64,000 bases of DNA from Pasteurella skyensis. GTDB taxonomy: Bacteria; Pseudomonadota; Gammaproteobacteria; Enterobacterales; Pasteurellaceae. Below, in pieces: positions 27,545 to 37,956 of this stretch. The stretch covers positions 620,001 to 684,000 of the forward strand of contig NZ_CP016180.1 of assembly GCF_013377295.1 (NCBI RefSeq). Reading direction: 5' to 3'. The position numbers and the translations under genes are program-made. The stretch's first letter is position 1; each line of letters starts with the position of its first letter. The notes under the pieces were generated by a model. The model ran no database searches and was not told where the DNA came from. It was given only the letters and a program-made list of their open reading frames with translations.

Positions 27545-27634
27545 CTGAGATGTTCTCAGTGTATTTTTAATACGTATGGTGTTGAGGTACAAATATATTT
27601 GTATGGCTCAATGGCGATGCGGTCTCAACAGAGG
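27545..27634 (+). promoter_or_regulatory. Structured 5' leader of rpmE, candidate L31 autoregulatory element
   Basis: Two hairpins precede rpmE: CTGAG (27545-27549)/CTCAG (27555-27559), and TTGAG (27582-27586)/CTCAA (27607-27611) enclosing TACAAATATATTTGTA. GTTGAG (27581-27586) can instead pair with CTCAAC (27624-27629), placed directly before the ribosome site AGAGG. Alternative pairings near the start fit the known class of gammaproteobacterial L31 leaders. The rest of 27293-27543 carries AT-rich promoter DNA for tktA and rpmE. Confidence 0.55.
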
Positions 27635-27643
27635 TTTTCTATA

Positions 27644-27859
27644 ATGAAACAAGGTATTCATCCTAATTATGCAGAAATTACTGCAAACTGTTCTTGTGGT
27701 AATGTAATCAAAGTACGTTCAACAGCGGGCAAAGACTTAAACTTAGATGTGTGTGGTAAATGTCACCCATTCTATACTGGTAAACAACGTGTTGTTGATA
27801 CTGGTGGTCGTGTAGAACGCTTTAATAAACGTTTTGGCGTATTGGGTGCAAAAAAATAA
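27644..27859 (+). CDS. rpmE: 50S ribosomal protein L31
   Basis: A 71-residue L31 of the zinc-binding (C+) type: cysteines in 'ANCSCGN' (16 and 18) and '[12 protein letters not shown]' (37 and 40). The frame opens far upstream at 27542, but the family begins at 'MKQGIHPNY', and ATG 27644 has AGAGG 10 bases before it. The extra upstream codons coincide with the leader hairpins. It is monocistronic and followed by a strong terminator. Confidence 0.96.
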   Translation: MKQGIHPNYAEITANCSCGNVIKVRSTAGKDLNLDVCGKCHPFYTGKQRVVDTGGRVERFNKRFGVLGAKK

Positions 27860-27880
27860 TTTAAGTTTTGTGCTAGTGAG

Positions 27881-27903
27881 CCCCACTTATTTGTGGGGTT
27901 TTG
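27881..27903 (+). terminator. Terminator after rpmE
   Basis: CCCCAC (27881-27886) and GTGGGG (27893-27898) form a short GC stem followed by TTTTG. An unpaired uptake signal (AAGCGGT at 27912, AATTTGCAAAAA after it) follows. Confidence 0.8.
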
Positions 27904-27965
27904 TGTATTTGAAGCGGTAACATTAATGTCAAAATTTGCAAAAAATATCCTATTATTTATTTCTA

Positions 27966-29792
27966 TTATTGTGATTTAACCCAATTTTCAGCTTCAGTGA
28001 GATTTTGTTGCCAAGTTTGTTCAATTTCTTGAATCCAGTCAGTAATATTTTTTTCCCATTCTATACCAGTATCAACTTGCGCTAATTGTGCAATATTTTG
28101 TAGGTGAGAAAGCCCAACAGAAGATAATGCACCTTTAATCTTATGTGCTTCTTCAGCAATCAATTTTCGCATTTCAGGCGATAGTGTTTTTTGCCACTCC
28201 TGATGATATTGATTGAGATTTTTAAGATAATCAGGCATTAAGTTAGTAAATAGTGCAATATTCTTTAGCAATGCCTCTTTTCCCATTATATCTAAAAACT
28301 CTTGTAAAATTTGAGTGTTAATGAACTTATTTTGTACTAAATTTGCTTGGATAACAGGTTCAATTTTGTCTTCTATTTGAGAAAAATCATCACTAAAATA
28401 TTTATTCAAACAATTTGATAGGTCTTCGATCGAAAGTGGTTTACCTAATACATCATCCATACCTTGCTGTTGATATTCCTCTTTGGTATGCATTACGTTT
28501 GCAGTGAGTGCAACCAAAATAGGTAGGTAGTCCATTTTATCTGTTTCATAATTATGAATTAAGGTTTGTGCAATTTCAAAACCAGTGGTATCAGGAAGTT
28601 GAATATCAAGTAAAATTAAATCATAATAATTTTTATCAACCAATGGATAGGTTTCTGCACCACACATCGCAACATCAACTTCACAGCCAAATTTTTCTAG
28701 TACAGAACGTGCAACTACAACATTGGTTTCAATATCTTCAACCAATAGTACTTTTAAATGATGGTGTTGTATAGTAGGTTGTACTTTTTTAACGGCACTT
28801 TCTTCTGCTTGAATGGTTAAAGTAAAGGTAGAGCCTTTTCCAATTTCACTGGTAACAGTCAAATCGCCTTGCATTAAATTTGCAATGACTTTAGAAATGG
28901 CCAAACCAATACCACTACCTTGTGCTTTATTATGGCTATTTTGTACTTGGTAGAACATAGTAAATATTTTATGTTGTTCTGCTTTAGGAATACCAACTCC
29001 AGAATCGGTTAAGATAAAGCTAAAGTGGTTAGGAGAAGTTCGAGAAATAGTTAAATGAATTTCTCCCTTAGCAGGTGTAAATTTAATTGCATTACTGATA
29101 AGGTTCCATAAAATTTGGCTTAGACGAGTATTATCAACAGTAATAAAGTCAGGTAATGTTTGATCGTAGTTAATATAAAATTTAATTTTATTTTTTTGAG
29201 CCATTACATTCGCAAAGTGTGTAATATTATTGATAATATCAGAAAAGGCGGTCGGAGTAGGGGAAAGCTCGATACGTTTAGTATCAATTTTTTCTAAATC
29301 AATAATATCACTAAAAATATGCCCTAAAGAAATCGCACTAACATTAATGGTTTGTAAGTAATCTCGTTGTTGTTGAGTAAGATTATCTTCTAATAGAATA
29401 CGACTTAATCCAATAATACCATTAAGAGGCGTGCGTAGTTCGTGACTAATTATAGCCATTAGTTGGGTTTTATCTTTATTTTTTTGTTCAATAATATCTT
29501 TATACAGAGACAAATCATAAACGGAGCGTTCAAGAGCAATACGAGAAAGCTCAAGGCGTTCGACGATTAAGTTAAAAAAGTAAAGCACAAAAGGTGCTGA
29601 AATTAATCCAAAGATACTTGAGAGAAGAATATCTTGAGGATCAATGGTACCCGTGAAAATAAAACTTAGGAGACATTGAACAATAATTGCGGAGATAGCA
29701 AGAATAAAAAAACCAAGAAGTGCTGCTCTTATGCGCCCTAAACGCAATACCCAATTGATGTATTTTTGATTATATTGTCGAATATTTTTCAT
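27966..29792 (-). CDS. arcB: ArcB-type hybrid sensor histidine kinase, short form without PAS
   Basis: A 608-residue tripartite sensor. Two membrane helices (about 20-44 and 55-76) are followed by a short coiled-coil of about 30 residues, then the kinase with His117 in 'ISHELRTPLNG', ATP-binding motifs 'LSNAIKFT'-like, 'DSGVGIP' and 'GSGIGLAI', a receiver with 'LILLDIQLPDT', and an HPt domain with 'EAHKIKGALSSVG'. The E. coli linker PAS and its redox cysteines are missing. ATG 29792 is preferred to GTG 29810 as the stronger codon. Its partner ArcA is in the window at about 56 kb. It controls respiratory genes under low oxygen. Confidence 0.92.
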   Translation of the reverse strand: MKNIRQYNQKYINWVLRLGRIRAALLGFFILAISAIIVQCLLSFIFTGTIDPQDILLSSIFGLISAPFVLYFFNLIVERLELSRIALERSVYDLSLYKDIIEQKNKDKTQLMAIISHELRTPLNGIIGLSRILLEDNLTQQQRDYLQTINVSAISLGHIFSDIIDLEKIDTKRIELSPTPTAFSDIINNITHFANVMAQKNKIKFYINYDQTLPDFITVDNTRLSQILWNLISNAIKFTPAKGEIHLTISRTSPNHFSFILTDSGVGIPKAEQHKIFTMFYQVQNSHNKAQGSGIGLAISKVIANLMQGDLTVTSEIGKGSTFTLTIQAEESAVKKVQPTIQHHHLKVLLVEDIETNVVVARSVLEKFGCEVDVAMCGAETYPLVDKNYYDLILLDIQLPDTTGFEIAQTLIHNYETDKMDYLPILVALTANVMHTKEEYQQQGMDDVLGKPLSIEDLSNCLNKYFSDDFSQIEDKIEPVIQANLVQNKFINTQILQEFLDIMGKEALLKNIALFTNLMPDYLKNLNQYHQEWQKTLSPEMRKLIAEEAHKIKGALSSVGLSHLQNIAQLAQVDTGIEWEKNITDWIQEIEQTWQQNLTEAENWVKSQ

Positions 29793-29895
29793 TATAATTT
29801 CCAAATTCACTTAAATTTAGAGAGAGTTTAGCACAACATCAGTTATTTTTTTGATCATTAAATATAAAAAAATTGTAATTTTTTTGATTTTTTAA

Positions 29896-29925
29896 TTGAC
29901 ATATAGCAATCTAGACGTCTAAAAT
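29896..29925 (+). promoter_or_regulatory. metNIQ promoter with MetJ box
   Basis: TTGACA (29896-29901) and TAAAAT (29920-29925) with an 18-base spacer make a good sigma-70 promoter. The spacer holds AGACGTCT (29913-29920), the exact met-box consensus, with a 5/8 match AGCAATCT adjoining it. MetJ with S-adenosylmethionine would block RNA polymerase here. Confidence 0.8.
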
Positions 29926-29963
29926 GAATTTATTGGATGAATTTTTACTGTGGAAAAAATATT

Positions 29964-30998
29964 ATGATAAGACTGGAACGAGTAAGTAAACAGTTTGAAG
30001 TAAAAGGAAAAATAGTGACAGCACTACATAATGTAACCCTTGAAGTACCAAAAGGCGTTATTTATGGTGTGATAGGTTCTTCAGGTGCTGGAAAAAGCAC
30101 TCTTATTCGTTGTGTTAATTTATTAGAACGTCCAACAAGTGGGCATATATTTATTGGTAACAAGCAGTTAGATCTTTTAAAAGAACAAGAATTAATTGTT
30201 GCTCGTCGTAAGATTGCAATGATTTTTCAACATTTTAACTTACTTTCATCTCGTACGGTATTTGATAACGTAGCTTTACCTTTGGAGTTAAGCCATTTAT
30301 CAAAAGAACAAATTAATAATAAAGTGAATGACTTACTGGAATTAGTGGGTTTAAGTGATAAGAAAAATGTCTATCCAAGTAACTTATCGGGAGGACAAAA
30401 GCAACGTGTTGCCATTGCTCGTGCATTAGCGAATGATCCAGAAGTATTGCTGTGTGACGAAGCAACCAGTGCGCTAGATCCTGCAACAACACAATCAATC
30501 CTAGCATTATTAAAAGAAATTAATAGTCGTTTGGGATTAACGATATTGTTAATTACCCACGAAATGGAAGTAGTAAAACGAATTTGTGATCGTGTGGCGG
30601 TGATTGATCAAGGTGAATTAGTGGAAACGGGTACGGTAAGTGAAATGTTTTCAAATCCCAAAACACAACTGGCAAAACAATTTATTCAGTCAACTTTTCA
30701 TAATAAATTACCACAAGAATATGTGGATAAATTACATTCAAATCAGCAAGATGAATCACAATCTATTATTCGTTTTGAATTTACAGGAAGTTCAGTGGAT
30801 GCCCCCTTGTTATCACGAATGGTGAAAAAATTTGATATAGATATAAGTATTTTGATGTCACAAATTGATTATGCAGGTGGTGTTAAATTTGGTTTTGTTA
30901 TTGCAGAAGTTGAGGGAGATAATCAAGCCATTTTAGAAGCAAAAGGTTTTTTAAGAGAACATAATGTTAAAGTTGAGGTGCTAGGCTATGTGGAATGA
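29964..30998 (+). CDS. metN: Methionine ABC transporter ATP-binding protein
   Basis: A 344-residue ATPase of the methionine uptake transporter. Walker A 'GSSGAGKST' (about 38-46), Q-loop '[13 protein letters not shown]', signature '[15 protein letters not shown]' and Walker B '[12 protein letters not shown]' are complete. The C-terminal NIL domain (about 265-344), which senses methionine in this family, is present. The frame opens at 29937, but ATG 29964 matches the family start '[11 protein letters not shown]'. It overlaps metI by 11 bases and lies behind the MetJ box. Confidence 0.95.
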   Translation: MIRLERVSKQFEVKGKIVTALHNVTLEVPKGVIYGVIGSSGAGKSTLIRCVNLLERPTSGHIFIGNKQLDLLKEQELIVARRKIAMIFQHFNLLSSRTVFDNVALPLELSHLSKEQINNKVNDLLELVGLSDKKNVYPSNLSGGQKQRVAIARALANDPEVLLCDEATSALDPATTQSILALLKEINSRLGLTILLITHEMEVVKRICDRVAVIDQGELVETGTVSEMFSNPKTQLAKQFIQSTFHNKLPQEYVDKLHSNQQDESQSIIRFEFTGSSVDAPLLSRMVKKFDIDISILMSQIDYAGGVKFGFVIAEVEGDNQAILEAKGFLREHNVKVEVLGYVE

Positions 30999-31665
30999 TT
31001 TTTTAAATGAGTTAACACCAAAAATGTGGGAGTTGGTGGGCAGTTCAACTTTTGAAACTATCTATATGGGATTTGCTTCCACCTTTATTGCGATTGTAAT
31101 TGGTTTACCTCTGGGCGTGCTTGCTTTTTTAACAGGAAAAAACCAAATTTTGGAGAATCCTATATTAAATCGCTTATTGGATATAGTGATTAATGTGGGG
31201 CGTTCTGTTCCATTTATTATTTTACTGGTTGTATTATTACCCTTTACACGTTGGGTTGTACATACAACATTAGGTACAACGGCTGCAATCGTACCATTAA
31301 GTGTAGCCGCAATTCCTTTTTTTGCTCGTTTGACCGCTAATTCATTGTTAGAAATTCCAGCAGGATTAACAGAAGCAGCAAAATCAATGGGAGCAACAAA
31401 TTGGCAGGTAGTCACCAAGTTTTATTTACCAGAATCTTTACCTTCATTGGTCAATGGAATAACCTTAACATTAGTGTCACTAATTGGTTATTCTGCAATG
31501 GCAGGTGTTGTTGGTGGTGGTGGTTTAGGAAACCTTGCTATTAGCTATGGAGAGCATAGAAATATGATCTATGTAAAATGGCTTGCGACAATCATCATTG
31601 TTTTCATTGTGATGATCAGTCAAAAAGCAGGCGATGTATTAGCAAAAAAAGTAGATCATCGATAA
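30988..31665 (+). CDS. metI: Methionine ABC transporter permease
   Basis: A 225-residue inner-membrane protein with five to six hydrophobic segments. The EAA loop that contacts MetN is seen as '[33 protein letters not shown]' broken across residues about 140-175. The conserved '[16 protein letters not shown]' follows. It starts inside the metN end (translational coupling) with GAGGTG as ribosome site. Confidence 0.95.
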   Translation: MWNDFLNELTPKMWELVGSSTFETIYMGFASTFIAIVIGLPLGVLAFLTGKNQILENPILNRLLDIVINVGRSVPFIILLVVLLPFTRWVVHTTLGTTAAIVPLSVAAIPFFARLTANSLLEIPAGLTEAAKSMGATNWQVVTKFYLPESLPSLVNGITLTLVSLIGYSAMAGVVGGGGLGNLAISYGEHRNMIYVKWLATIIIVFIVMISQKAGDVLAKKVDHR

Positions 31666-31702
31666 TTATATGTATTAAAACACAACATTTAGGAGAGTAT
31701 TT

Positions 31703-32530
31703 ATGAAAATTTCTAAAATTTTAGGTCTGACGGCATTAGTCTCTATTTTTGCACTGACAGGCTGTAATGATGATAAAAAATCAACAACACAGGCAGGAAC
31801 AGACGCTACAACCATTAAAGTTGGGGTAATGTCAGGTCCAGAGCACGAAGTGGCTGAAGTAGCAGCAAAAATAGCTAAAGAGAAGTATAATTTAGACGTT
31901 GAGTTTGTTCTATTTAATGACTACGCTTTACCGAATACGGCAACGTCTAAAGGTGATTTGGATGCAAATGCCTTTCAACATAAGCCTTACTTAGAAAAAG
32001 ATGCTAAAGCCAAAGGATTAGATAATCTAGTGGCAGTGGGTAATACCTTTGTATATCCATTAGCAGGGTATTCTAAAAAAGTGAAAGCATTGAGTGAATT
32101 AAGTGATGGTGCGGTGATTACTGTACCAAATGATCCAAGTAACTTAGCTCGTGCTTTGATTTTATTAGAAAAGCAGGGATTAATTAAGTTAAAAGATAAC
32201 ACTAACTTATTTACAACAGTTGCTGATATTGTTGAAAATCCTAAAAACTTCGATATTAAAGACGTTGATGCATCTCTTACCGCTCGTTCATTAGATGATG
32301 TGGAACTTGCGATTATCAATAGTGGCTATGCTTCACAAATTGGTTTAAATGCAAAAGACGATGGCATTTTTGTTGAAGATAAGGACTCTCCTTATGTAAA
32401 CCTAGTGGTTGCGAGAACGGACAATAAAGACAGTAAAGCAGTACAAAATTTTGTGAAAGCCTATCAAACAGAAGAAGTATTTACTAAAGCTCAAGAGTTT
32501 TTCAAAAACGGCGTTGTTAAAGGCTGGTAA
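31703..32530 (+). CDS. metQ: Methionine-binding lipoprotein
   Basis: A 275-residue NlpA-family lipoprotein. The lipobox 'ALTGC' puts the lipidated Cys at residue 21. The mature part begins with a polar linker and 'TIKVGVMSGPEHEVAEVAAKIA', typical of MetQ. It delivers methionine to MetNI at the inner membrane. ATG 31703 follows AGGAGAG, 37 bases after metI. The operon ends at a strong terminator. Confidence 0.95.
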   Translation: MKISKILGLTALVSIFALTGCNDDKKSTTQAGTDATTIKVGVMSGPEHEVAEVAAKIAKEKYNLDVEFVLFNDYALPNTATSKGDLDANAFQHKPYLEKDAKAKGLDNLVAVGNTFVYPLAGYSKKVKALSELSDGAVITVPNDPSNLARALILLEKQGLIKLKDNTNLFTTVADIVENPKNFDIKDVDASLTARSLDDVELAIINSGYASQIGLNAKDDGIFVEDKDSPYVNLVVARTDNKDSKAVQNFVKAYQTEEVFTKAQEFFKNGVVKGW

Positions 32531-32538
32531 GTCACTGC

Positions 32539-32622
32539 AGCGGTTAATTTAAGTTATTAAGATCTACTCAAGCGGGTAGATCTTTTTTATTTTTTGCAAA
32601 AAATTAACAACAAGTAACCGCT
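32539..32622 (+). terminator. metQ terminator nested in a wider uptake-signal inverted repeat
   Basis: AAGATCTAC (32559-32567) and GTAGATCTT (32576-32584) with a T run form the terminator. Around it, AGCGGTTA (32539-32546) and TAACCGCT (32615-32622) pair, and TTTTTTGCAAAAAA lies between. The right arm touches the ycgL stop codon. Confidence 0.78.
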
Positions 32623-32884
32623 ATGGCCGCTGTAATTGTTTCAATAAGTCTTCAGGTAGAGGAGGCATTTGCAGATAGAAGCCTTGCTCCTCAATTGCAG
32701 CCAATACCTCTTGATTCGGCGCAACCTTTAACTGCTTTTCTCCTTTTAAATTAAACAGCATTGAAAATTGTGGTTTTCCAAAGGTATTTAATAGCGTGTC
32801 AGGAACTGCATCAAACTGATTTCTTTTTTCAATAAAGAGATACATTCCTTCTTTTTTAGGACTACGATAAATAGCACAAATCAT
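32621..32884 (-). CDS. ycgL: YcgL domain protein
   Basis: An 87-residue protein of the small YcgL family (PF05166). The start '[20 protein letters not shown]' and the '[12 protein letters not shown]' segment are characteristic. The fold is a compact alpha/beta domain; the function is not firmly established. There is no signal peptide, so it is cytoplasmic. It lies nine bases after dnaB on the same strand with AAGGA before its ATG, so it is likely co-transcribed with dnaB. Its stop codon overlaps an uptake-signal arm. Confidence 0.88.
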   Translation of the reverse strand: MICAIYRSPKKEGMYLFIEKRNQFDAVPDTLLNTFGKPQFSMLFNLKGEKQLKVAPNQEVLAAIEEQGFYLQMPPLPEDLLKQLQRP

Positions 32885-32893
32885 TGGTTATCC

Positions 32894-34333
32894 TTATTCA
32901 TCATCATAGCTATAGACACCTGGAGCAAGGTTATCAAAACGAGAGTACTGTCCTTGGAAAGCGAGTTTAACTCGTCCAATAGGACCATTACGTTGCTTAC
33001 CGATAATAATTTCTGCAATGCCTTTAAGCTCAGAGTTTTCGTGATAGACTTCATCTCGATAGATAAACATAATTAAATCCGCATCTTGCTCAATAGATCC
33101 TGATTCACGTAAATCTGAGTTTACAGGACGTTTGTCTGCTCGTTGCTCTAAACTACGGTTTAACTGAGAAAGTGCAACCACAGGAACTTGTAATTCTTTA
33201 GCAAGGGCTTTGAGTGAACGTGAAATTTCAGCAATTTCAAGGGTTCTATTTTCGGCAAAACCAGGTGCTTTCATCAATTGAAGATAATCCACCATAATCA
33301 GACTTAAACCACCATTTTCACGATAAACACGTCTTGCTCTTGAACGTACTTCTGTGGGTGTAAGGCTGGAACTATCATCAATAAAAATATTTTTACGAGA
33401 TTGCAAAATGGCCATTGTACTGGAAATTTTAGCCCAATCTTCATCATCAGTTAATTGCCCTGTTCGGATTTTAGTTTGATCTACACGAGAGAGTGATGCA
33501 AGCATACGCATCATAATTTGATCGGCAGGCATCTCAAGACTGAAAATTAACACGGGTTTATTCGGCTTTTTAACTATATTTCCTGATGCATCTTTTTCTT
33601 CAATATCAAGTAATGAAGCATTTTCACATAGGTTCATCGCAAAGGTCGTTTTACCCATAGATGGACGAGCAGCAACGATAATCAGATCAGAGGATTGTAG
33701 TCCTGCAGTACGTTTATTTAACTCAGTAAATCCTGTTGATACACCAGTTACCCCACCATTCTCTTTATTTTTAGACAGTATTTCAATGCGAGTTAAAGTA
33801 GCGGCAAGAATATCATCTATTTGCTTTGGACCTTCATCACTTGAGGTTCGTTTTTCTGCAATATGGAAAATAGAGCGCTCTGCTTCATCAAGGACATCTT
33901 TAACACTCATTCCTTTTGGATTATAACTGCTTTCTGCAATTTTATTACTGGCTGAAATTAACTCTCGGCAAATGGCTTTTTCTCTAATAATATCAGCATA
34001 AGTAAGAATATTTGCTGCACTAGGGGTATTTTTAGACAGTTCAGCCAAATACGCAAAACCACCAATGTCCTCTAATATCCCTTTGTTTTTTAAATTTTGA
34101 TCGAGAGTAATAATATCAATAGGTTGATTATTACGGCTAAGTTCAAGCATTTGCTCAAAAATCAACCTGTGGGCATAGTTGTAAAAATCACTTTTTTGAA
34201 CTCTTTCTGCTACATTATCCCAATGTTCATTATCGAGCATCACACTTCCCAGCACCGCTTGTTCAGCTTCTAACGAATGGGGCGCGATATTTATTTGTTC
34301 AATTTTTTGATCTTTATATATTTTTTTTGTCAT
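32894..34333 (-). CDS. dnaB: Replicative DNA helicase
   Basis: A 479-residue hexameric helicase of the replication fork. The N-terminal domain 'PHSLEAEQAVLGSVMLD' (about 18-34) and the RecA-like motor with Walker A 'ARPSMGKTT' (about 221-229), Walker B 'LIMVDYLQLM' and arginine-finger region 'ESGSIEQDADLIMF' are complete. No intein interrupts the motor. The ribosome site is weak. A hairpin separates it from lptD upstream on the same strand. Confidence 0.97.
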   Translation of the reverse strand: MTKKIYKDQKIEQINIAPHSLEAEQAVLGSVMLDNEHWDNVAERVQKSDFYNYAHRLIFEQMLELSRNNQPIDIITLDQNLKNKGILEDIGGFAYLAELSKNTPSAANILTYADIIREKAICRELISASNKIAESSYNPKGMSVKDVLDEAERSIFHIAEKRTSSDEGPKQIDDILAATLTRIEILSKNKENGGVTGVSTGFTELNKRTAGLQSSDLIIVAARPSMGKTTFAMNLCENASLLDIEEKDASGNIVKKPNKPVLIFSLEMPADQIMMRMLASLSRVDQTKIRTGQLTDDEDWAKISSTMAILQSRKNIFIDDSSSLTPTEVRSRARRVYRENGGLSLIMVDYLQLMKAPGFAENRTLEIAEISRSLKALAKELQVPVVALSQLNRSLEQRADKRPVNSDLRESGSIEQDADLIMFIYRDEVYHENSELKGIAEIIIGKQRNGPIGRVKLAFQGQYSRFDNLAPGVYSYDDE

Positions 34334-34361
34334 AGTGTAGACTCATTATTTAACTTTGAGT

Positions 34362-34405
34362 TAAACGGTAAAATTTGCAAAAAATAAGAAGAATGTTACC
34401 GCTTA
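34362..34405 (-). terminator. Uptake-signal hairpin between lptD and dnaB
   Basis: AACGGTAAAAT and ATGTTACCGCTT enclose TTTGCAAAAAA. On the minus strand it reads TAAGCGGTAACATT then TTTTTTGCAAATTTT. It follows the lptD stop by only five bases. Confidence 0.6.
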
Positions 34406-34409
34406 AAAA

Positions 34410-36722
34410 TTAATTAATATCGAATTCTTCAGTATAAGGAATAATACCTTTATCGAGCATTTTAGATACACCACTGTCATAGTTGGAACCGAAACGAAGC
34501 TCCACGTTAATACCAAATCGGTTGTCATAGTAAAGGTTATCTCGAGATTTACCAGTTGGTGTCGCAATTAAATGACGAGCAATATATGCCGTTGTTTTCC
34601 AACAACAATTATTATAAGTTACCCCTAAGCGTGTTTCGACTAATTTGCTTAGTGCAATATCGTGATAATAACTTGTTGCAATAGAAATGTTATCTGTTAT
34701 ATCCCAACCTGCAACAAAACCAATTTGTTTAATGTCTTGACCATAGGTCTTTGCTTTTAAGTTTTGATCGATATAGTGTTGACTTGCATAACGATAGTTA
34801 AATTTAATCACTTTATCATTGCTAGGTTTATATTGTAATGCGAGGTTAGCAAGTGCGGTTTCTTTTAAACGAGTATCATATTGATAACTACCATTTAGAT
34901 TCCATTTAGGGCTAAATTTCCAGTTAGTTTCTACTGCCCAAGAGGATGTATTCCCCTTTGTACTATTTTCTCGAGAGTTATCGATACGTGAGTCCGATAA
35001 ATAATAAATTTGACCTAAACTTAAATTAAAATACTCTTCCCCAGTGCTTTCTTTCATAAAGCGAGTCGTTGCACCCAGCGTTATTTGGTTAGCAGAAGCA
35101 ATGCGATCTAAACCACTGTAACGACGATCACTAAAGAGTGAAAAGTAATCTTGTTGGCGGAGTGTTGAGTCATAACCTAGACCGAGTTGTTTAGCTGTTC
35201 CAATATCCGCTTGATTTTTGTAGGGACGATACAAATATTGAATTTGAGGTTCTAAAATTTGATTAAAACCGCTAAATAACTGCTTGTCAGCTTCTAGTAC
35301 CGTTTTAAAGTTAACTTTAATCTGTGGTAGTACACGAGATACTTTTTCTTTTATTGTTTGTTTTTTACCTGCTTTTTGCCAATATTGGGTAGCATAAAGT
35401 TTGGTTTCTAAATTTAAGCTACCATAGCGGCTCGCTAAAGGTATATTGAGAATAGGTTCGAGATGAAAGCGCCATACAGTAGGCATATCTTTGCTATCAT
35501 TATCAAAGTGAGCTAGCTGTGAATAAAGTCTAAAATCAGAGTTTCTCCATATATTGTTTTTATAGTAATTAAGCTCAATTTGAGGAAATACACGATAAGG
35601 TTTTGTTCCATCCTTATCAAAGGTCTGGAATTTTTTTGCTGCAATAGAAATATTGTAGGTTGGTTGATAATAACCTAGTTTAAAGTTTTGAGTTGCATAA
35701 CCACTTGTACTTTGTCCATAAGGAGATGCAAAGTCAGAGAAATAGCGTCGATCACTTACTTTGGTATAATCCATACTTAAACGCCAGTCTGATAGAAAAC
35801 TCATACTGTGTCTCCAATGGAGAAGATGGCGAGACTGATCACGCTTATCCCAATATTGATAACGATCCTTTTTCATATATTCAGCTGCAATGGTTCCTAT
35901 TCCTAAATTTGTTAAATAACGAAATTCAGAGTTAAGTTGCCAACCACGATGAGAATAATAAGTTGGTGTAAATGTTGCATCCATATTTGGAGCAATGTTC
36001 CAGTAAATAGGCTGGGAATAGGTAAAACCATTGTTACTTGAATGGCTATAACTCGGTGTAAGTAAACCAGAACGACGACGATCTCCAAGAGGAAATTGTA
36101 AATAAGGCGTATAAAACACAGGGACACCCAAAACTTTTAGTTTTGCATGCCACATTTCAGCATATTCTTCGTCAATATATTGAATCATTTCACTGGCATT
36201 AATTTGCCACGAGTTATCATTAGGCAAGCAGGAGGTGTAAGTTGCATTTTTAAGGATACGAGTTTTATTGTGTAAGGAAGTACTTTCTGCTGTACCACGC
36301 CCTTGACGATCGACTAACTGGTAATGGATATTAGATAGCATTGCATCTTTACTGGATAAATTCATTGATGCATTTCGTCCTGTGACTCGAATTGTTTCAT
36401 CACTATAGTCAAATTTGCCTTTTAGTTTAGCGTAATGACCTATTTTTTCATTTTTTTCAACGGTCATTTGAGGCGTAACAATGCTTCTATTTCCTTGTTT
36501 TAGAACAACACTACCAGAATAAATAGCATTTTTTAGTTGATTAATTGCAGCAGTATTAGATTCAATATGAACAGGTAGAGCAGTCTGCTCTCCTTTGATA
36601 GTTTCACCACTAAAGTGAGGAATATTTGATAAACATTGTGTTTTAAGATCTGCATTAGCGGAGCTACTATAGCACACACTCATAACAGCAAGAGAAATTA
36701 AAGTATAATGGTAATGCTTCAT
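34410..36722 (-). CDS. lptD: LPS-assembly outer membrane protein LptD
   Basis: A 770-residue outer-membrane translocon that inserts lipopolysaccharide with LptE. The signal peptide ends after 'SSSANA'. An OstA/LptA-like N-terminal domain (about 45-200) precedes the large beta-barrel (about 210-770). The disulphide cysteines typical of LptD are visible: Cys30 just after the signal, one in 'TSCLPND' and the pair in 'NNCCWKT' near the C-terminus. One Hin-type core AAGTGCGGT lies inside it, contrasting with the Apl-type signals elsewhere. It is likely important here because the cell makes an O-antigen. Confidence 0.95.
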   Translation of the reverse strand: MKHYHYTLISLAVMSVCYSSSANADLKTQCLSNIPHFSGETIKGEQTALPVHIESNTAAINQLKNAIYSGSVVLKQGNRSIVTPQMTVEKNEKIGHYAKLKGKFDYSDETIRVTGRNASMNLSSKDAMLSNIHYQLVDRQGRGTAESTSLHNKTRILKNATYTSCLPNDNSWQINASEMIQYIDEEYAEMWHAKLKVLGVPVFYTPYLQFPLGDRRRSGLLTPSYSHSSNNGFTYSQPIYWNIAPNMDATFTPTYYSHRGWQLNSEFRYLTNLGIGTIAAEYMKKDRYQYWDKRDQSRHLLHWRHSMSFLSDWRLSMDYTKVSDRRYFSDFASPYGQSTSGYATQNFKLGYYQPTYNISIAAKKFQTFDKDGTKPYRVFPQIELNYYKNNIWRNSDFRLYSQLAHFDNDSKDMPTVWRFHLEPILNIPLASRYGSLNLETKLYATQYWQKAGKKQTIKEKVSRVLPQIKVNFKTVLEADKQLFSGFNQILEPQIQYLYRPYKNQADIGTAKQLGLGYDSTLRQQDYFSLFSDRRYSGLDRIASANQITLGATTRFMKESTGEEYFNLSLGQIYYLSDSRIDNSRENSTKGNTSSWAVETNWKFSPKWNLNGSYQYDTRLKETALANLALQYKPSNDKVIKFNYRYASQHYIDQNLKAKTYGQDIKQIGFVAGWDITDNISIATSYYHDIALSKLVETRLGVTYNNCCWKTTAYIARHLIATPTGKSRDNLYYDNRFGINVELRFGSNYDSGVSKMLDKGIIPYTEEFDIN

Positions 36723-36862
36723 AATGTAATTCTGATCCTAAATAATTCTATAAAATGGTTGTTTTGTTGTTTGGTATCTTGAATGAATATAAATATAGCG
36801 ACAACTTTTAGTAAGTAATATTTTTAATGTTTTTAATTTTGTATTCCACACAACGCCTCTCC

Positions 36863-37300
36863 TTAAAAAGCTTCCATTTCTATGAGTAATTGGCGGAGTT
36901 CAAGTTTAATATTTTCTTGATGTTCTATTTCAGCTGCTTCACGTTTTAAATCTAATTTTATTCGTTGATTTCGAGGCATATTATTACGTTCCTCCAAAAT
37001 TGGCATATCTTCGACGACTTTGAATAGCGCCCACATCGCAGGAAATGTAGCTAATTTAGGATGTCCTAACACGTCTAGCAGTGGCTTTAGACGACGCACC
37101 CCTTCTGATAAATTACATTGTTCAGCGAGCATAGAGCGAGCAATAATATCAATACTATTAGTAATATTTAAATAACGCTCTTTTTTTGCATTTTGAATAA
37201 ATTTTGTTTGTTTATGTAATTTAAGCAATAATGACAACGCATAAATACCCAAAGCCAAAATAATGAGTAAAGCAAGTACACCCAAAAAGAACCTAATCAT
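36863..37300 (-). CDS. DUF2489 membrane-anchored protein
   Basis: A 145-residue protein with one N-terminal membrane helix (about 5-26) and a charged cytoplasmic helical part rich in Lys and Glu. It matches the DUF2489 family, which in gammaproteobacteria lies next to yihI. The function is unknown. It begins nine bases after the yihI stop on the same strand, so the two are one transcript. A gap of 140 bases separates it from lptD, with no clear terminator seen. Confidence 0.8.
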   Translation of the reverse strand: MIRFFLGVLALLIILALGIYALSLLLKLHKQTKFIQNAKKERYLNITNSIDIIARSMLAEQCNLSEGVRRLKPLLDVLGHPKLATFPAMWALFKVVEDMPILEERNNMPRNQRIKLDLKREAAEIEHQENIKLELRQLLIEMEAF

Positions 37301-37309
37301 AATTGATTC

Positions 37310-37879
37310 CTAACGAAAATTATTCAAATTTGCCGTTTCAAATTGACGAAGTAGTTCATTATCATCGATATCGTCTGTAATAATACCCAGTTCAGTCATT
37401 AGTTCATCAACACGATCTAAACATTCATTCACAAATTTTTGATCTTCAACAGAAAGGGTTTTTCCATTTTCGATATCATCAAGTAGCTGATTTAAACATT
37501 CGTTATTTTCCAATTGCGCTAATTCTTTTTCTGGAGAAAGCACCCTTTTTTCTTGCATCTCTTTTTTCATTGGAGGAATTATTTCACCTTTTTCTGGCTT
37601 ATTCACAAATTCAACCATTAAAGGTACTTTTTTACGGCTACCAATACGAGGATCTTTTTTCGTTTGTTGAGGGGTAACTTTTTGTTCTGATACATTATGA
37701 CGAGAACCAGAGGCTAAGCCTTTATGTTTCTTTTTTTTCTTATCAAGACGGGCTTGTATATCTAATTCATAGCGAGTGATTTTACGTTTGCCTATTTTTG
37801 CAGTATTAATAGGTGTTTTATCCGCCTTTCTTGCTGGCATAATATCGCTAATTTTACGTGTTTTTTTCTTATGAGCCAT
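37310..37879 (-). CDS. yihI: Der GTPase-activating protein YihI
   Basis: A 189-residue YihI family protein, which in E. coli stimulates the ribosome-assembly GTPase Der. The basic N-terminus '[18 protein letters not shown]' and long Lys-rich stretch (about 1-80) are followed by an acidic helical domain (about 115-189) ending in '[12 protein letters not shown]', as in the family. It is cytoplasmic. An uptake-signal hairpin lies upstream. It precedes the DUF2489 gene by nine bases. Confidence 0.92.
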   Translation of the reverse strand: MAHKKKTRKISDIMPARKADKTPINTAKIGKRKITRYELDIQARLDKKKKKHKGLASGSRHNVSEQKVTPQQTKKDPRIGSRKKVPLMVEFVNKPEKGEIIPPMKKEMQEKRVLSPEKELAQLENNECLNQLLDDIENGKTLSVEDQKFVNECLDRVDELMTELGIITDDIDDNELLRQFETANLNNFR

Positions 37880-37956
37880 AGTTATTTCTGAATGATTATT
37901 CGATTTTAAAAATTAATTGTCGATTATAGCATATCAAAAAGAAATAAAGAAAAATA

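Noticed and set aside
27542-27643. N-terminal extension of the rpmE frame
   Set aside because: The family starts at the internal ATG 27644; the upstream codons fall on RNA leader hairpins and have no ribosome site of their own.
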